The position numbers and the translations under genes were made by a program. A stretch of DNA of 64,000 bases from Paracoccaceae bacterium (GTDB lineage: Bacteria; Pseudomonadota; Alphaproteobacteria; Rhodobacterales; Rhodobacteraceae). This document shows, piece after piece, positions 27,813 to 36,875 of this stretch. Location: assembly GCA_028874915.1 (NCBI GenBank), contig JAPPHA010000023.1, positions 62,001 through 126,000 of the forward strand. Reading direction: 5' to 3'. Numbering within the stretch: position 1 is the stretch's first letter; every line of letters begins with the position of its first letter. The notes under the pieces are model-generated. The model saw only the letters and a list, made by a program, of their open reading frames with translations, was not told the origin of the DNA and did no database searches.

Positions 27813-28549
27813 GTCTGGAGTTCGATCCGGCAAGACCGGTCCGGATCGCGCCGTCAATCCTTTCCGCCGACTTTTCAAGGCTTGGCGAGGAAGTGGCGGG
27901 CCTCGAAGCCCAGGGGGCCGACTGGATCCATGTGGATCCGATGGACGGGCATTTCGTGCCCAACTTGACAATCGGGCCCAATGTGGTGGCCGCCATCCGC
28001 CCCCATGCCAAGTCTCCACTCGACGTTCACCTGATGATTTCGCCGGCGGATCCGTATCTGGAAGCCTTTGCGGAGGCCGGATCCGACATTCTGACGGTGC
28101 ACGCCGAAGCCGGTCCCCATTTGAACCGTTCACTGGAAAGGATTCGCCAACTCGGCTGCAAGGCGGGCGTGGCCCTGAACATATCGACCCCGCTCTCGGT
28201 CGTTGAATTCTGCCTGGACCAGGTCGACCTGCTGCTCATCATGACCATCAATCCGGGATTTGGCGGTCAGGAATTCGTGCATTCTGTGCTCGAAAAAATC
28301 CGGGCGGCTCGGGCAATGATCGGCGAACGCCCCATCTGGCTGGAAGTCGACGGCGGGATCAATGCCGAAACGGCTCCGCTTTGCGTTGGAGCCGGTGCCG
28401 ACATTTTGGTCGCGGGGTCGGCAGTGTTTCGAGGCGGTGAGGCCTCGGCCTATGGGCGAAACATCGCGGAAATCCGATCGGCCTGCGATCGTCGTTCGGG
28501 TTCAGCGCACGATACGCGAGAACTTTCCGCCCTCGACCGAGGCACCTAG
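27809..28549 (+). CDS. rpe: Ribulose-phosphate 3-epimerase
   Basis: A 246-residue TIM-barrel enzyme interconverting ribulose 5-phosphate and xylulose 5-phosphate in the pentose phosphate pathway. It has IAPSILSADFSRLGEE, the metal-binding HVDPMDGHFVPNLTIGP (family consensus HxDxMDG), DVHLMI, MTINPGFGGQ and VDGGIN. It is coupled to the preceding dehydrogenase. Its last 48 bases overlap the convergent SYLF-protein gene. Confidence 0.94.
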   Translation: MSLEFDPARPVRIAPSILSADFSRLGEEVAGLEAQGADWIHVDPMDGHFVPNLTIGPNVVAAIRPHAKSPLDVHLMISPADPYLEAFAEAGSDILTVHAEAGPHLNRSLERIRQLGCKAGVALNISTPLSVVEFCLDQVDLLLIMTINPGFGGQEFVHSVLEKIRAARAMIGERPIWLEVDGGINAETAPLCVGAGADILVAGSAVFRGGEASAYGRNIAEIRSACDRRSGSAHDTRELSALDRGT

Positions 28550-29056
28550 GAGAAACCCGCTCTGTGTCACGGTCAGGGAATAAACACTCTTTCGGTGTGC
28601 CACGGAATTGATATCAAAGGTATCGGCCGTATCGATTATCGCGTACTCAAGGTTCGCGCCCAGCGTCCAGCCATCCTGGCCTCTGAATCGACGCAGGCTT
28701 TCTGCGTCCAGGAAGAAAAATACCTTGGTGACGGACTGGTAGCCCAGTTTCAACCCGAACGATCCGGTGGTGTACGAATAGTAGCTCACCGGAACCAGGT
28801 CGACGAGGAGCGCGCCTTCGCCATAGGCACCACCAAACAGGAAGCTGGCGTCGTGGATTCCGGGAATCACAAGGATTCCCGACGATTTGTTGATCAATTC
28901 ACGCGTGAACGGCAGTTCCGACGCCATTGATTCAATTGCGGCTGCGACATTTTCGTCGATGACCGCGCCCTGATCCCTGTCGATTCCTCCCGTACATGCG
29001 CTGGTCGACAAGGCACCCACCGCAACGACGAATTGTCTTCGAGTTACATTGATCAT
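28502..29056 (-). CDS. SYLF-domain (Ysc84-type) exported protein
   Basis: A 184-residue protein. The N-terminus NVTRRQFVVAVGALSTSAC has a twin-arginine-like signal, so it is probably exported. The remainder is a SYLF lipid-binding domain: FTRELINKSSGILVIPG, FLFGGAYGEGALLV, GSFGLKLGYQSVTKVFFFL. The frame is open up to 29272, but ATG 29056 starts at the signal. Its 3' end overlaps rpe by 48 bases, convergently. Function in bacteria is poorly known. Confidence 0.8.
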   Translation of the reverse strand: MINVTRRQFVVAVGALSTSACTGGIDRDQGAVIDENVAAAIESMASELPFTRELINKSSGILVIPGIHDASFLFGGAYGEGALLVDLVPVSYYSYTTGSFGLKLGYQSVTKVFFFLDAESLRRFRGQDGWTLGANLEYAIIDTADTFDINSVAHRKSVYSLTVTQSGFLLGASVEGGKFSRIVR

Positions 29057-29679
29057 TGGGAATTCCTGTGAGTCTGCCCGTTTTTTCGTTTCCTTACAAC
29101 GGAGCGGGACCGATGTCATCCGTCTCGATGGTTGTTTCGACACGGGAATGCCGAAAGCTCGAAAGAGGGCTTGAGACGGGCATGACGGCCTCAGGCCGGA
29201 CAATCGTCCGGTTTCAAGATGCACTCGCGATTCCGAAAGTCGGCCCCGACCTCTGCGGTATGGCCTGCCCAAGGTCGTCTGACAACCGCGGGACGAAACC
29301 CAGGATCATGGTCGGAACGTTTAGGGAAGTCCGGGATTTTTCGTTCTGACATTCAGCGAACGATCACGGACCAGGTCCGCAAGGTTGGTGGCGAACCTGG
29401 TGACACCATCAACAGTTGATCGGCGGGACTTTGGTTTTGACACGCAATCCGTCTCGGATTTCAGTTTGATTATCGAAGATCCGTCTCGGATTTCAGTTTG
29501 ATTATCGGAGAGTCGGGAGAAATCTCCCGATTCCGATCCGGCGCAACAATTGCGGCCATTGGCTGCGCTTCCAGATCAGCCACCGTCATGCGCAGAATCA
29601 CGGCGTCGGCGGTCGAGGCAGCGCAGGATGGTGTCGAAACGCCCGATCCTCCCGGCTCGGGCCAGCGGGCGCCGAACGG
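29057..29679. other. Gap upstream of the SYLF gene with a 32-base tandem repeat
   Basis: No convincing gene. It contains a two-unit tandem repeat of 32 bases (29447-29478 and 29479-29510), identical except for one base, unit starting ATCCGTCTCGGATTTCAG. The segment 29550-29680 has an open minus frame (RFDTILRCLDRRRRDSAHDG) that I cannot place. Confidence 0.5.
29447..29510. repeat. 32-base tandem repeat, two units
   Basis: Two adjacent 32-base units, 29447-29478 and 29479-29510, differing at one position near the end (GAAG versus GGAG). Confidence 0.85.
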
Positions 29680-30690
29680 TCAGCGGTGCCGTTCTGTTCC
29701 GAGAATTCGCGCAGCCTCCAGGGCAAAATACGTTAGGATTCCGTCACAGCCGGCACGTTTGAACGCGGTGAGACTCTCAAGAATCGCCGCTTCGCGATCA
29801 AAAACCCCATTGTCCGCTGCGGCCGCGATCATCGCATACTCACCCGACACCTGGTAGGCGAAAACTGGCGCCAAAATGCCCGCCTTCAATGTGGCACAAA
29901 TGTCGAGATAGGCCATTCCGGGCTTGACCATGATCATGTCTGCGCCCTCTGCAAGGTCTCTGACCGCCATGCGTAACGCTTCGTCTGAGTTTCCAGAATC
30001 CATCTGGTAGCTTTTCTTGTCGCCGGAGAGCGCTCCGGCAGAACCGACGGCGTCCCGGAACGGACCGTAGAATACGGATGCGTATTTTGCCGTATAGGCC
30101 ATGATTGCCGTGTGATGATGGCCGGCTGATTCCAGGGCTTCGCGGATGACGCCGACCCGGCCGTCCATCATGTCGGACGGCCCGAGAATGTCTGCCCCTG
30201 CATCGGCCTGAACCAGCGCCTGCTGGCGAAGAACGTCAAGGGTCTCGTCGTTCAGAATTTCGCCATCCCGAACGATTCCATCGTGGCCCAGAGCGTTGAA
30301 TGGGTCGAGGGCGACATCCAGCATGACGCCGATCTCCGGAACCGATGCCTTGATCGCCTGCGTCGCCCGATTGACGAGATTGTCAGGGTTTACGGCTTCC
30401 CGGCAATCGATCGTCTTCAATCTCGGATCCACATGAGGAAAGAGGGCGATCGCCGGGATTTGGTGCTGGGCGGCCGCTGCCGCTGCTTCGACGGCACGGT
30501 CGACGCTCAGTCTTCGGATGCCGGGCATCGTGGTTATGGCCTCGGAGACTTCCTCGCCTTCGACAAGGAACAGCGGCCATATCAGGTCGTCGACGGAAAG
30601 GGCCGACTCCCGGACCAGCCGCCTCATCCAAGATGTTCTCCGAAGCCGGCGAGGGCGGTTCGTCGGAAAGTCCGGTTGAACGATTCGCAC
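29680..30690 (-). CDS. hemB: Delta-aminolevulinic acid dehydratase (porphobilinogen synthase)
   Basis: A 336-residue enzyme condensing two 5-aminolevulinate molecules to porphobilinogen in haem synthesis. Active-site lysines are in MAYTAKYASVFYGPFRD and MIMVKPGMAYLD. The metal segment DVALDPFNALGHDG has Asp/Ala in place of the zinc-binding cysteines, so it is the magnesium-dependent type common in alphaproteobacteria. The start is GTG 30690, with AGGAAGG upstream. It is divergent from mfd, with a 322-base shared upstream region. Confidence 0.95.
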   Translation of the reverse strand: MRIVQPDFPTNRPRRLRRTSWMRRLVRESALSVDDLIWPLFLVEGEEVSEAITTMPGIRRLSVDRAVEAAAAAAQHQIPAIALFPHVDPRLKTIDCREAVNPDNLVNRATQAIKASVPEIGVMLDVALDPFNALGHDGIVRDGEILNDETLDVLRQQALVQADAGADILGPSDMMDGRVGVIREALESAGHHHTAIMAYTAKYASVFYGPFRDAVGSAGALSGDKKSYQMDSGNSDEALRMAVRDLAEGADMIMVKPGMAYLDICATLKAGILAPVFAYQVSGEYAMIAAAADNGVFDREAAILESLTAFKRAGCDGILTYFALEAARILGTERHR

Positions 30691-31012
30691 GTCTGAAATC
30701 CTTCCTGATTGGTGAACTCTGATTGTCGTTGAACGGAGGCGTCAATCGTAGCGCCGGAGCAATGCCAAGAGAAGCATGTCAACCGGTTTCGATTTTGCAG
30801 GTGCCCGGGTCTGTCCCGATTGTCTGTCGGCAGGAAAGCGGCAAAGCCAACCTGCAGGGCCCGAAGCGTTTCACGAAACGGAATCACCAACTGCCGGTCG
30901 AACCGACGGGAATCGCCTGCCGATGGGGGACACACCCTGTCCGGTTTCACGGACGACCGGGTCCCGGAGAACCCGGTTGCGCGGCTCTCCGATAGAAAAT
31001 ACGAGGTTTCGC

Positions 31013-34000
31013 ATGAACGATGCGGGTACAATTCACGACCCCATTGGCCGACCGGTCACGCCTGCCCCTCAGGAAGGGCTGGACGGATTCCTGCTCGCTG
31101 GACTTGTCCGTGAACGGATGGCTCCGGTTGTTTTCGTGGCCCGTGACGGAGACCGGATTGAAGCAATGCGGGCGGCACTGTCGTTCTTCGCTCCAGATCT
31201 TCCAATTCTCGAATTCCCGGCCTGGGACTGCCTTCCATATGACCGAATTTCCCCGAAACCGGCGGTCTCTGCTGAACGCATGGCGATCCTTTCGATGCTC
31301 GCAGACGGTGTCAAAGGTCCCCTTGTCTTTCTGATGTCGGTAGCATCGCTTTGTCAGTTGGTGCCGGATCGGAAAACGGTGAAAACCAGTCGTTTGGCTG
31401 CGGAAACCGGGCGCCCGATCGAACTGTCGTCGCTTTTTTCCTATTTCGACCGAATGGGATTCTCGCGGGCGCCGACAGTGACCGAGCCTGGAGACTTCGC
31501 GATTCGAGGCGGAATTGTCGATGTCTTTCCACCTGGATCCCGAAAGCCGGTCCGGCTCGACCTGTTCGGCGATGTTGTCGATTCCATTCGGCTCTTCGAC
31601 CCCGAAACGCAACGTTCAGCCGGAACTCTTACCAGAGTCGACCTGTTTCCGGTTTCCGAGGTGTTCGTTGATGCGGAGTCTATCTCCCGATTTCGACGGA
31701 ACTACCGACTGCAATTCGGCGTGCCGAAGACTGGCGACACGCATTATGGCACCGTAAGCGAGGGTCGCAGATTCCAGGGGCTTGAGCACTGGTTGCCGTT
31801 TTTTCATGAACGGCTTGAATCGATTCTAGACCATTTGCCTGAAACACCGATCTGCCTTGACGATCGGTTGGCTGAGGCCATCGAAAACCGCTGGCAAGTC
31901 GTCAACTCGCAGTATGATGCCAGGCTTGCGGCGTCGAAAGGCGACTCCGGCCTGGAAACCCGGTACAATCCCTGTCCGCCCGAAAAACTCTATGTCAGTC
32001 CTGACAGAATCCCGGAGATTTTTGAGGGCAGAAACGTTCTGACCCTCACGCTATCCGCAGAATCCGCCAGGCCGGACAACGGTAGCCAAACGACGATCTC
32101 CTCGATCGGTCGACCCGGACGCAACTTTGCCCACGAGCGGCAGGCCGAAGGCGCCGGTCTGTTCAGCGCCCTTGCCAAACACGTCAGGAGTCGGCGGTCC
32201 GAAGGCCATGTCGTTCTTGCCTGCCATTCCGAAGGGTCAAGGGAGAGGATGGCAGACACCCTTTCCGAACAGGGGCTGACCAACCTTGTCATCATTGACA
32301 GCTGGCAGGAACTGCCAGCAGGCGGAAAGTCTGTCGCCCTGTCGGCTTGGGCACTCGAACGGGGTTTCGAAGCCCCCGGGCTAACCGTCATCAGCGAACA
32401 GGACATCCTTGGCGACCGGCTGGTCAGGGTCTCGCGTCGGCGCGGACGAAAGCGGGTTGCCAGTTTCCTCGCCGAGGCGCGAAGCTACTCAGACGGCGAT
32501 CTTGTGGTCCATGCCGAACATGGTGTCGGCAAGTTCAGGTGCCTGGTTGTCATCGACATCGACGGGGCTCCTCACGAATGCCTGGAACTCGAGTACGCGC
32601 GCGGAGACAAGCTGTACCTTCCAGTCGAAAATCTGGATCTTCTTGGCCGATACGGCCAGAACGATGCCCAACTGGACCGGCTGGGTTCCGTCGCGTGGCA
32701 GCGGCGGAAGGCGGGAACCCGAAATCGGATTCGGGATCTCGCCGAAAGGCTCCTGAAAGTCGCAGCCGAACGAGAGGCACATGCGGCGCCGACCGTCGAT
32801 CGGGACCCGGACGGTTGGAACCGGTTTTGCGCCCGGTTTCCATATCCTGAAACCGACGACCAGCTCGATGCAGTAGAAGCCGTTCTGTCTGACCTGTCTT
32901 CGGGCCGGCCCATGGATCGGCTGATTTGCGGCGACGTTGGTTTCGGAAAGACCGAAGTTGCCGTCCGTTCCGCCTTTGCAGTGGCCTCGGCGGGTCTCCA
33001 GGTGGCGATCATTTGCCCGACAACGCTGCTTGTGCGCCAACACTTCGAGACCTTTCGCGAACGATTTCGCGGTACAGCGATCACTGTCCATTCTTTGTCA
33101 CGATTGGTTCAGGCATCTGAGGCGGAAAGGACCCGCGATGCCATTGCCGATGGGACGGCCGACATCGTCATCGGTTCGCATGCGCTGTTCTCGAAGGACG
33201 TTCGTTTCAAGCGTTTGGGACTACTGGTGATCGACGAAGAACAGCACTTCGGCGTGGCTCAGAAGGAAAGGCTCAAACAGCTCCGTTCCAGCGTCCATGT
33301 CATGGCACTGAGTGCGACCCCGATACCCCGCACACTGCAAATGTCCTTCGCGGGAATCCGGGACATTTCACTCATCTCCACGCCGCCTCCCGACAGGCTG
33401 GCTGTCCGAACGTACTTCAGCAGCTTTGACATCGTCACGGCGCGAGAGGCGCTATTGCGTGAACATTACCGGGGAGGTCAGAGTTTCATCATCGTTCCCC
33501 GGATTTCCGACATGCCGGCTATGCGCCGCTTTGTCGGGGATCATGTGCCGGAAGTCAGTCTGGTGGAAGCCCATGGCCGATTGGCCGGTCGGGAACTCGA
33601 CGAAAGAATGAACGCATTTTACAACGGCGAACACGATGTCCTCCTGGCGACCACGATCGCCACAAGCGGATTGGACATCCCGGCCGCGAATACGCTGATC
33701 GTCTACCGTCCGGAAGTCTTTGGCCTTGCTCAACTATACCAGATTCGGGGACGGGTCGGGCGGTCCCGGGTGCGGGCCTACGCCTATTTCATGACACGGC
33801 GTGATGTCCGACTCCGCCCACAGGCCGAAAAGCGAATCCGTATCATGTCATCGCTTGACAGTCTCGGCGCCGGTTTGTCGCTCGCCAGCCAGGACCTCGA
33901 CATGAGGGGCGCCGGGAATCTCCTCGGTGAGGAACAGTCCGGAGATATTCGTGAGGTTGGAGTCGAATTGTACCGGGCCATGCTTGAGGAAACGCTGACC

Positions 34001-34531
34001 CGGCTCCGGTCCGGCGATCCCGAGCCAGAGGAGGAACTGGACGTCGGTTGGCAACCCGTGATCCGGCTCGCTGTCCCTGTGCTGATCCCGGAAGATTATG
34101 TGCCTGACGACGAGCTTCGAATGGGACTTTACAAGCGAATGTCGATGCTCCGGGGACGGACGGAAATCGATGGGTTCGGTGCCGAACTGATCGACCGCTT
34201 TGGCGGGCTGCCTTCTGAAGTACGGATGCTTCTTCGAATCGTAAGAATTAAGGACCTGTGTCGACAGGCGGGAATCGAATCCTTTGATGCCGGAAAACGG
34301 GGAACAGTTATTCGATTTCGGGGAGGTCGATTCGACAATCCTGTGGGTCTTGTCGACTACATCAAACGACAGAACGGTTTGGCGACGCTCAGGAATGATC
34401 GGTTGACCATCCGGCGTGACTGGTCGGACGACGAACGCCGGGTCAAAGGTGCGCTCATTGTTTCCCGAGATCTTGCCCGGGTTGCCGAAGGGGGCTCGGC
34501 CCGGACTCCGGAGGGGTCTCCATCACTGTGA
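31013..34531 (+). CDS. mfd: Transcription-repair coupling factor Mfd
   Basis: A 1172-residue ATPase that removes stalled RNA polymerase and recruits UvrA. In order: UvrB-like N-terminal domain (residues ~1-330, with [14 protein letters not shown]), an RNA-polymerase-interacting CarD-like domain (~490-555, [14 protein letters not shown]), then SF2 translocase motors with [40 protein letters not shown] and [10 protein letters not shown], and a C-terminal TRCF domain. ATG 31013 fits family length; the frame is open to 30776. The 3' end overlaps the convergent transporter gene by 77 bases. Confidence 0.96.
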   Translation: MNDAGTIHDPIGRPVTPAPQEGLDGFLLAGLVRERMAPVVFVARDGDRIEAMRAALSFFAPDLPILEFPAWDCLPYDRISPKPAVSAERMAILSMLADGVKGPLVFLMSVASLCQLVPDRKTVKTSRLAAETGRPIELSSLFSYFDRMGFSRAPTVTEPGDFAIRGGIVDVFPPGSRKPVRLDLFGDVVDSIRLFDPETQRSAGTLTRVDLFPVSEVFVDAESISRFRRNYRLQFGVPKTGDTHYGTVSEGRRFQGLEHWLPFFHERLESILDHLPETPICLDDRLAEAIENRWQVVNSQYDARLAASKGDSGLETRYNPCPPEKLYVSPDRIPEIFEGRNVLTLTLSAESARPDNGSQTTISSIGRPGRNFAHERQAEGAGLFSALAKHVRSRRSEGHVVLACHSEGSRERMADTLSEQGLTNLVIIDSWQELPAGGKSVALSAWALERGFEAPGLTVISEQDILGDRLVRVSRRRGRKRVASFLAEARSYSDGDLVVHAEHGVGKFRCLVVIDIDGAPHECLELEYARGDKLYLPVENLDLLGRYGQNDAQLDRLGSVAWQRRKAGTRNRIRDLAERLLKVAAEREAHAAPTVDRDPDGWNRFCARFPYPETDDQLDAVEAVLSDLSSGRPMDRLICGDVGFGKTEVAVRSAFAVASAGLQVAIICPTTLLVRQHFETFRERFRGTAITVHSLSRLVQASEAERTRDAIADGTADIVIGSHALFSKDVRFKRLGLLVIDEEQHFGVAQKERLKQLRSSVHVMALSATPIPRTLQMSFAGIRDISLISTPPPDRLAVRTYFSSFDIVTAREALLREHYRGGQSFIIVPRISDMPAMRRFVGDHVPEVSLVEAHGRLAGRELDERMNAFYNGEHDVLLATTIATSGLDIPAANTLIVYRPEVFGLAQLYQIRGRVGRSRVRAYAYFMTRRDVRLRPQAEKRIRIMSSLDSLGAGLSLASQDLDMRGAGNLLGEEQSGDIREVGVELYRAMLEETLTRLRSGDPEPEEELDVGWQPVIRLAVPVLIPEDYVPDDELRMGLYKRMSMLRGRTEIDGFGAELIDRFGGLPSEVRMLLRIVRIKDLCRQAGIESFDAGKRGTVIRFRGGRFDNPVGLVDYIKRQNGLATLRNDRLTIRRDWSDDERRVKGALIVSRDLARVAEGGSARTPEGSPSL

Positions 34532-35759
34532 CGGTCGGAACGGTCTGACGCCAGATTGACAGGTTGAGACCCAAGGCCGCAGCCGAACAGATTCCGACAC
34601 CGGCGACCAGGGGCAGGCCCGTTCCGTCGAACAATTGCCCGATCGGGATCGCGAAAACGACGCAAAGCAAACTGGCTGCCGATCCGACTATGGCCGACGC
34701 CATTCCGGCAATGTGCCCCATCGGCTCAAGAGCGAGTGCATTCTGATTGGCGAGACAAAGACCAAGAAGAAAAAACATGGCTGTACTCCAGCCGACGAAC
34801 AGCCAGAGAAGTGTTGGAAGACCGAATGTCTCTGACAGGATGACAACGCCAAACGCGATTGAGAGCAGGAAAATGGCCAGATAGCCAAAGGTTGCCAGCC
34901 ACAGCATGCCCAATCGCATCACGAGGACTGCGTTCAGAAAGCTTGCGCCCCCGGCAAGGATGGCGGTGAGGGCGAAGTAGAGCGGGAAGTCGTAGCCGGC
35001 ATCAAGCCAGACAACGTAGACCTGCTGGGCCGACACCAGATAGGCGAAGATACACGTGTATCCGAGAGTCATACCAAGTGTGCAGGTGACCACCTTGCGG
35101 TTCGTGAATACCTCGCGGCACGCGCTGACGATGACCTTTCCGCGGAAAGGGGTCCGTTTGTCAGGGGGAAGGGTCTCAGGCTGGCGAACTGCCAACCATG
35201 TGATGGCAATGAGGGCACCGATCTGGAAGGCCACGAAAATGTACCGCCAACCAAAGGCGAGCATGATGGTTTGCCCGATGTACGGCGCCACAGCCGGGAC
35301 CAAGACAAACAGCATCATCGCGAACGAAACCACCCGGGCCATGTGGCGCCCCGAATGCAGGTCGCGGACCATGGCATGTGTGACTGTTCTGGGCGCCGCA
35401 ATTCCGAGACCTTGAACGAACCGGGCCATCAGAAGGCTCTCGAAGGAGGAGGCGAGAAACGCCCAGAGGCTGGCCAGCAGAAAGATGCCCAGTCCAATGG
35501 TTATGACCGGTTTCCGTCCGAAGGAATCTGAGAGTGGGCCTGCCAGCAACTGGCCGAATCCGGTCCCGAACACAAAGACGATGATGACGAGTTGAGCGCG
35601 ATTGACATTGGCGAGACCGAGTTCGGCACTGATCTCGGGAAGCGACGGCAGCATCGAGTCGATGGCAAAGGCAACCATCGAGAACAGCAGGGCTATTAGC
35701 GCAATGAATTCGCGGAGTGACGGTGAACGGCGACTCAAGGAATCGGACCTTGCTTTCAA
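34455..35759 (-). CDS. Bcr/CflA-type multidrug efflux transporter (MFS)
   Basis: A 434-residue major-facilitator protein with twelve predicted helices. The opening FALIDSMLPSLPEI-like segment (AFAIDSMLPSLPEIS) and motif A GPLSDSFGRKPVIT fit the Bcr/CflA drug-proton antiporters. The start is TTG 35759, overlapping the upstream oxidoreductase stop (TTGA), which implies coupling. The last ~25 codons overlap mfd on the other strand. The substrate is unknown. Confidence 0.87.
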   Translation of the reverse strand: MKARSDSLSRRSPSLREFIALIALLFSMVAFAIDSMLPSLPEISAELGLANVNRAQLVIIVFVFGTGFGQLLAGPLSDSFGRKPVITIGLGIFLLASLWAFLASSFESLLMARFVQGLGIAAPRTVTHAMVRDLHSGRHMARVVSFAMMLFVLVPAVAPYIGQTIMLAFGWRYIFVAFQIGALIAITWLAVRQPETLPPDKRTPFRGKVIVSACREVFTNRKVVTCTLGMTLGYTCIFAYLVSAQQVYVVWLDAGYDFPLYFALTAILAGGASFLNAVLVMRLGMLWLATFGYLAIFLLSIAFGVVILSETFGLPTLLWLFVGWSTAMFFLLGLCLANQNALALEPMGHIAGMASAIVGSAASLLCVVFAIPIGQLFDGTGLPLVAGVGICSAAALGLNLSIWRQTVPTVTVMETPPESGPSPLRQPGQDLGKQ

Positions 35760-36460
35760 CCGGTACCGGCCGGTTGCGAAGCAGAACCGCGTTTCCGGAT
35801 TCCTGACGGCGTTCTGACAGCAGGCGAATTCGGTTCACGGGCCAGGCGGGGCAAGACCGTCAGCCAGAATTCGGCAGGCTGCGCGCCGGAGGCGATCACT
35901 CGGCCATCCACCAGGAAACAGGGGACGCCGCGAACGCCCGCTGCCCGAAAAGTGCTGTCCAGGATCCGAATGCGATCCTTGTCCTCTTCCGTCTTCAGTC
36001 TTTGCGCGATGTCGTTCGCGTCAAGGCCGGACTCGCCGGCAATCTCTGTCAAGACCTGCGGATTTCCAATATCCAGTCCGGCGACGAAGTAGGCGTGAAA
36101 CAACCGGTCAACCAACTCGCCTTGCCTGCCGTTGGCGCCCGCCCAGTAAATCAGCCGATGGGCGTCCAGCGTATTGGGAGTTCTGAAGATTCTGTCCAGT
36201 TGCATTCGCAGACCGCATTCGGTTGCTGCCGCTTTGACGGCTCCATAGGCCCGGCGTGCCGACTCAGCTCCACCGAATTTCGACTCGAGATAGAGATGAC
36301 GATCCATTCCGGGCTTGGGCATGTCCGGATTCAACTGGAACGGGTGCCAGTTCAGGATATAGTTTCCTGTCTCAACCAAGTTCAGCGCCTGGTCGATCTT
36401 GCGTTTGCCGATGTAGCACCAAGGACAGATCGGATCGGAAAGGACGTCAACCTGGATCAT
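35756..36460 (-). CDS. DsbA-family oxidoreductase, FrnE-like
   Basis: A 234-residue cytoplasmic thioredoxin-fold protein (no signal peptide). The redox motif is CPWC in VLSDPICPWCYIGKRKI, with the helical insert typical of FrnE/HCCA-isomerase proteins and the cis-Pro segment GVRGVPCFLVDG. FrnE-like proteins act as disulfide isomerases or oxidoreductases. It forms a two-gene unit with the MFS transporter. Confidence 0.88.
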   Translation of the reverse strand: MIQVDVLSDPICPWCYIGKRKIDQALNLVETGNYILNWHPFQLNPDMPKPGMDRHLYLESKFGGAESARRAYGAVKAAATECGLRMQLDRIFRTPNTLDAHRLIYWAGANGRQGELVDRLFHAYFVAGLDIGNPQVLTEIAGESGLDANDIAQRLKTEEDKDRIRILDSTFRAAGVRGVPCFLVDGRVIASGAQPAEFWLTVLPRLAREPNSPAVRTPSGIRKRGSASQPAGTG

Positions 36461-36659
36461 CGAACACCGTACGTCAAAGATGACAGGCGAATCGTGCCGG
36501 ACGATATTCGACCCGTGCGAAGCGGCCGGTCTCGCCTCACGGATTGTAGTCCGGCGTCAGCCATGCGCAACGCCCTTTGGGAGCCGGAACGGGCACTCCG
36601 ACAGGCTTGGCCTTCAATGACGTCCGGACGCCATTCCCCGGTCCAGGGTCATCGACACA

Positions 36660-36737
36660 GAAAAAATGCGCCTCCCGGGGGAGGCGCATAGCAGTTGAGG
36701 CAGGTTTCATACAGGCAAGAAACCTATCGAGCAGTTC
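36660..36737 (-). ncRNA. Candidate small RNA with its own promoter and terminator
   Basis: On the minus strand a promoter (-35 TTGAAT at 36765-36770, 17-base spacer, -10 TAAAAT at 36742-36747) predicts a start near 36736. The ~75-nt transcript would hold a hairpin with arms AGGTTTC and GAAACCT, and would end in a strong intrinsic terminator: 11-base arms 36666-36676 and 36679-36689, followed by six T's (36661-36666 read on the minus strand). No reading frame or ribosome site accounts for it. hfq in the same genome makes a trans-acting role possible. No family was recognised. Confidence 0.6.
36661..36689 (-). terminator. Intrinsic terminator (minus strand)
   Basis: A perfect 11-base stem with arms ATGCGCCTCCC and GGGAGGCGCAT, a 2-base centre, followed on the minus strand by TTTTTT. 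There is no T-run on the plus-strand side, so it acts on leftward transcripts. Confidence 0.75.
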
Positions 36738-36741
36738 TCAA

Positions 36742-36770
36742 ATTTTAGTGTTCCCCGTGCGCGAATTCAA
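36742..36770 (-). promoter_or_regulatory. Sigma-70-like promoter of the candidate small RNA
   Basis: Minus strand: TTGAAT (36765-36770) and TAAAAT (36742-36747) separated by exactly 17 bases, each one mismatch from consensus. It points away from the YejA-type gene at 36876. Confidence 0.6.
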
Positions 36771-36875
36771 CCGATGATTGACGAATGCGCGGCCAATCGA
36801 CATTTAGGCCACACCAACAACGGATCGCCGAACGGGATTTGGATCCGTTACTCGAAACACGGAGACCCTACCGAG

